Positions 35,082-35,338 of a stretch of DNA of 35,338 nt are shown here, in pieces. Source of the stretch: Bacteroidota bacterium (GTDB lineage: Bacteria; Bacteroidota; Bacteroidia; Bacteroidales; VadinHA17); the NCBI GenBank assembly GCA_030596025.1, contig JAUVKW010000011.1, forward strand, positions 1 to 35,338, given 5' to 3'. Positions within the stretch are counted from its first letter, which is position 1. Each line of letters opens with the position of its first letter. The translations under genes and the position numbers were made by a program. The notes under the pieces were generated by a model. It was not told the origin of the DNA. It saw only the letters and a list, made by a program, of their open reading frames with translations, and made no database searches.

Positions 35082-35338
35082 CTATTGCTTTCCTTTTCTT
35101 TTGTAGCCTATTGTTTTCCGGTTCTTTTGTTCTAGCTCTTGTTGTTTGACTTCCTCTAGTTGTTTGAGGTATTCAAAGATTACCAGGATCTGGTTATCAT
35201 GTTCAGTGAAAGCCAGCGGTAAATATCTGGTACCTCCCCAACTTGAGGTGCCAAATTGGCTCCTCAAGTCACTAAACTCTTTTGTAGTCAGTTCTAACAT
35301 GAAATCTTCCGGGAACCTCGTAATATTACGCCTTACCG
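35082..35338 (-). CDS. ORF6N-domain protein, partial (runs off the window) and apparently missing its central segment
   Basis: The frame stays open to the window edge (VRRNITRFPEDFM|LELTTKEFSDLRSQFGTSSWGGTRYLPLAFTEHDNQILVIFEYLKQL...KTIGYKRKGKQ). RFPEDFM..LT..E and SSWGG are ORF6N landmarks, so the ATG at 35300 is probably not the true start. Confidence 0.7.
   Translation of the reverse strand, partial: VRRNITRFPEDFMLELTTKEFSDLRSQFGTSSWGGTRYLPLAFTEHDNQILVIFEYLKQLEEVKQQELEQKNRKTIGYKRKGKQ

Noticed and set aside
1-35338. CRISPR arrays, rRNA or tRNA genes
   Set aside because: No regularly spaced direct repeats and no rRNA or tRNA cloverleaf recognised by reading; tRNAscan-type software was not available, so a missed tRNA cannot be fully excluded.

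Overview
This 35 kb window looks like a Bacteroidota chromosome: it carries a gldKLMN/porP type IX secretion locus and the coding style fits. Two parts can be separated. (A) Positions ~250-19,900 hold an inorganic-sulfur / anaerobic-respiration island. It contains mobA; a minus-strand operon of sulfide:quinone oxidoreductase, DUF1641, a TusE/DsrC-like protein and a DsrE2-like protein; three Crp/Fnr regulators; a tandem-rhodanese lipoprotein, an outer-membrane porin and a periplasmic tandem rhodanese; a Rieske protein next to a cytochrome b6-like protein fused to a ~12-heme c domain; a Psr/Phs-type molybdoenzyme with its 4x[4Fe-4S] and NrfD subunits; a split YeeE/YedE transporter pair; and two membrane-anchored rhodanese-like proteins without the catalytic Cys, one ending in -GGC. 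(B) Positions ~19,900-34,600 are mostly housekeeping: MlaFE-like ABC transporter, mannose-1-phosphate guanylyltransferase, gldN/M/L/K, porP/sprF, an arginase-family protein with degraded metal ligands, topA and a class A PBP. The right edge (34,690-35,338) is accessory: a small REP/MITE-like element, an AbrB-like protein and an ORF6N-domain protein that runs off the window and seems to lack its middle. The best candidates for something undescribed are the composite sulfur pathway as a whole, the cyt b-dodecaheme fusion with a GPWY Qo motif, and the Cys-less rhodanese pair with a GGC tail. All calls come from reading the sequence and the supplied ORF track. No database search was run.
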